Part shown: in pieces, positions 25,015 to 27,033 of the stretch
Layout of the letters: the number at the start of each line of letters is the position of its first letter
How positions within the stretch are numbered: position 1 is the stretch's first letter
DNA from: a virus
Direction: 5' to 3' (one strand)
Virus record (IMG/VR): IMGVR_UViG_3300009152_000170
Span: 1 to 27,033 of that record
DNA: 27,033 bases
Translations under genes and position numbers: made by a program
Notes under the pieces: model-generated
The model's input: only the letters and a program-made list of their open reading frames with translations
Told to the model about the DNA's origin: nothing
Database searches by the model: none

Positions 25015-26829
25015 TTATCTATTGACTAAACTTATTGTTTTATCGTCAATCATAGATACCGAAATATCTTCATCTCTAATTGCTACAATTTGATTTCTTA
25101 GCGGAAGAACATCTTTATCAGCAGGGACTGCAGTCAATTTTAATGTCGTTCCACCATCTGTAAACGAAGTCGGTGCAAAGTTGCTTAACACAATTTTTCC
25201 AGTAACGTAATTGATTGTACCAGCATTGTTTTGTACACCCACATTATCTACACCAGAAACACGATAGATTCGAATCAATCCAGCATTGTCTTCAAGATAA
25301 CAATTTGAATATCCACCGTAAGAGAATTCATTTGATGTTAACTTATTGCCAGCACCGTACGGATGTGTTGCAGTTCTCAATTCTGTAGTATTGTCTAACG
25401 AATTAGAAAAACTAATTTCATATCTAGCACCAACGTTTAGCTGAACATTCAATTCTTTTCTAATGCTCATTGTCGTAATGTTACTCAAAATTGATCTTTC
25501 GCATGTGTCAATCAATCTTGATAATTTTGAATATCTAAAATACTTTGAAAATTGATTAATGTCGCTTGTGTTATAGTTTTGAATTGTTGTCGTTACAATT
25601 GTTTTAATATCATCAGAAGTTAAAGAAGTAGAGTCAGAATCATACTTTACGGTAGTGCTTAGAATCACATAGATATATTCTGGATCTACAATTTCTGTAG
25701 ATACTGTAAGAATCTTCTTTGGACCAATAATTGAATCGATTAGATTTAATTTTTCTGTTGCAGTTAGAACACTTCCGATAACTGGCTTCACAGCAATGAA
25801 TACTTTTCCGTAGTATGGCGGATCATTATCTTCTCCACCCCATACAACGACAGAATCGACAGAACTTTGCTTTAATAGTAATGATCTATAATCGTCTGCT
25901 GTAATTGCTCTATTTTGTGCTTCGTATGCTTTTGGTGCATTGAACTTAATGCTATTTGTCGATTCTCTTGTGTTACCACCAGCTGCTGGACTTGATGCTG
26001 CAAATGCAATTCTTGTAACCCCAGAAATTGAACCAGAGTATGAAAGAGTTTGAATATCATTTGCTGCAGTTCCATTTGTAATTAGATACTCAAACACTAC
26101 AATGTTTCCATTATCTAATGCAACACCAAATGTACCGTCACCAAATCGAACTTCAAATTGACCATCCTCAACTTCTTCTAAAAAGTAAACTCTAGATGTT
26201 GAAGTCACTTCAACTAAATTTTCTGGTCTTATAAATGTTCTTGATGTACTATCTGTCGAAGAGTTTAAAACTCTTACTGCCAATGTTGTTGTGTCAACAT
26301 TATAATTTGGAATTAAAAATCTTTGTTGTGTATCTACAGAATTAACAGTATATCGTCTTGTCAGTAGATTACCTTCAACAAGATTAATTGTTCCGGAGTA
26401 TCCATCAGCAGAATAAACAATTACAGATTCTGTGTTTAAAAATGTGTATGTCTTTCCGTCAATTGAACCAGAGAATGTAGTGTAAGTTGGAATCGTTACG
26501 CTTACTGGACTTCCTGTTACGCCCAATGTTACAGTTCCAGAAATTGTTGCAGCACTTGTTGATCTAGGAGTATAGTTTAAAGACTTAGCTAGATTGACAA
26601 CTGAGTTTCTTTTTTGTGCTGTCGAAAGAAATGCTTCCGACGAAACCATGTTCAAATAGAAAGAATTGTAATATGTGTTGTATGCTAGTAAGTCTAGCAG
26701 AACACTTATTCCAGAACCGTCAAAATTGTAATCTCTAAATTCGTCTTGGTTTCTTAGATAATTAATGAAATTACTTTTGATTCCATTAAAATCTAATTCA
26801 TCTACTTTTAGATTATTATCTGAAGCCAT
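25015..26829 (-). CDS. 6: Baseplate wedge subunit gp6
   Basis: 604 residues; T4 gp6 is 660. gp6 dimers link neighbouring wedges into the continuous inner ring of the baseplate. The N-terminus is diagnostic for T4-like gp6: LDFNGIKSNFINYLRNQDEF (12-31), then FDGSGISVLLDLLAYNTYYN (36-55), SFYLNMVSSEAFLSTAQKRN (56-75), SVVNLAKSLNYTPRS. A baseplate J-like segment follows: YEAQNRAITADDYRSLL (302-318), VVVWGGEDNDPPYYGKVFIA (328-347) and VKP. The acidic EEVEDGQFEVRFGDGTFGVA stretch (218-237) also matches the family. The start lies 1 nt after the gp25 stop, and the stop lies 1 nt before the next ATG, so all three are probably co-translated. Confidence 0.93.
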   Translation of the reverse strand: MASDNNLKVDELDFNGIKSNFINYLRNQDEFRDYNFDGSGISVLLDLLAYNTYYNSFYLNMVSSEAFLSTAQKRNSVVNLAKSLNYTPRSTSAATISGTVTLGVTGSPVSVTIPTYTTFSGSIDGKTYTFLNTESVIVYSADGYSGTINLVEGNLLTRRYTVNSVDTQQRFLIPNYNVDTTTLAVRVLNSSTDSTSRTFIRPENLVEVTSTSRVYFLEEVEDGQFEVRFGDGTFGVALDNGNIVVFEYLITNGTAANDIQTLSYSGSISGVTRIAFAASSPAAGGNTRESTNSIKFNAPKAYEAQNRAITADDYRSLLLKQSSVDSVVVWGGEDNDPPYYGKVFIAVKPVIGSVLTATEKLNLIDSIIGPKKILTVSTEIVDPEYIYVILSTTVKYDSDSTSLTSDDIKTIVTTTIQNYNTSDINQFSKYFRYSKLSRLIDTCERSILSNITTMSIRKELNVQLNVGARYEISFSNSLDNTTELRTATHPYGAGNKLTSNEFSYGGYSNCYLEDNAGLIRIYRVSGVDNVGVQNNAGTINYVTGKIVLSNFAPTSFTDGGTTLKLTAVPADKDVLPLRNQIVAIRDEDISVSMIDDKTISLVNR

Positions 26830-26830
26830 T

Positions 26831-27033
26831 TTACGCTGACCTTGAAATTGTTGTTTCTAAAGTTGAAGTCGAGCCAACATTATTGATAGTATAACTCATA
26901 TTCAATGTGATGCCATGATCTTCAATTTTAACATCAACGTTTCTCAAAGTAACTCTAGGCTCAAATCTTTTAATCGTGCTCGATATACTCTCTTTTATAT
27001 TATGTACTGTAAATGCTGAGTTTGGTTCAAATA
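26831..27033 (-). CDS. 25: Baseplate wedge subunit gp25 (3' part)
   Basis: The 67 C-terminal codons are present; the start is outside the window. Reading in from the edge gives FEPNSAFTVHNIKESI, then KRFEPRVTLRNVDVKIEDHG (21-40 of the visible part), LNMSYTINNVGSTSTLETTI and SRSA before TAA. The pattern 'lFEPn...t...I+.sI...I.rfEPRv.l..v.v.' is the gp25/phage baseplate lysozyme-like fold family signature, including the conserved EPR. In T4, gp25 sits in the baseplate inner ring next to gp6 and gp53 and helps trigger sheath contraction. T4 keeps gene 25 away from gene 6, whereas adjacency of 25 and 6 is usual in environmental T4-like phages. Confidence 0.9.
   Translation of the reverse strand, partial: FEPNSAFTVHNIKESISSTIKRFEPRVTLRNVDVKIEDHGITLNMSYTINNVGSTSTLETTISRSA

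Noticed and set aside
1-27033. tRNA genes, CRISPR arrays, insertion sequences, integrase or attachment sites
   Set aside because: Looked for cloverleaf-like ends, regular direct repeats with spacers, and transposase or integrase motifs; none seen. The window is fully explained by structural genes and short gaps.

Overview
This window is a block of virion-structure genes from a T4-like myovirus (tailed dsDNA phage). It is AT-rich by eye, and every supportable gene lies on the minus strand, packed end to end with 1-4 nt overlaps or gaps of a few nucleotides. The protein types are those of the marine or freshwater 'far T4' phages (cyanophage and pelagiphage relatives): a DUF4815 giant, a small MANPNIVGVSSIYG-type protein, an MAHFAK-type protein, a fibre ending in GKSIAMAMIFGF, and glycine-rich/LamG fibres. 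No host marker gene (photosynthesis, carbon metabolism, tRNA) is present, so the host cannot be named.

Reading in the direction of transcription (high to low coordinates), the window opens with the baseplate wedge block. This holds the 3' end of gp25, then gp6, a 1124-residue protein in the position of T4 gp7, and gp8. A 2043-residue DUF4815 virion protein and an 81-residue coiled-coil protein follow. Next comes an accessory fibre region (about 13.9 kb down to 2.8 kb). It holds a 45-residue-repeat fibre, a small conserved structural protein, two short glycine-rich proteins, two long paralogous glycine-rich/LamG/SPRY fibres, and two small accessory proteins. The T4 order then resumes with neck proteins gp13 and gp14, tail completion protein gp15, small terminase gp16 and, overlapping gp16 by ATGA, the first codons of what should be the large terminase gp17.

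Only two gaps exceed 50 nt, and each carries a perfect TATAAATA T4-type late promoter element at nearly the same distance from the next start codon (gp8 and gp13). The window therefore probably contains parts of three late transcription units: one reading in through gp25-gp6-gp7-like, one from gp8 through the fibres, and one from gp13 toward the terminase. In the gap before gp13, the promoter and the ribosome-binding site lie in opposite arms of a perfect 15-bp inverted repeat. Read-through RNA would hide the gp13 ribosome-binding site, while RNA started at the late promoter would expose it.

The most interesting content is the modular receptor-binding region. The same glycine-rich module occurs four times, twice as a short protein and twice as the N-terminal part of a ~1120-residue fibre. 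The long fibres end in three tandem copies of another module. T4 gp9-gp12 and fibritin (wac) have no recognisable counterpart between gp8 and gp13, so this cassette takes their place.
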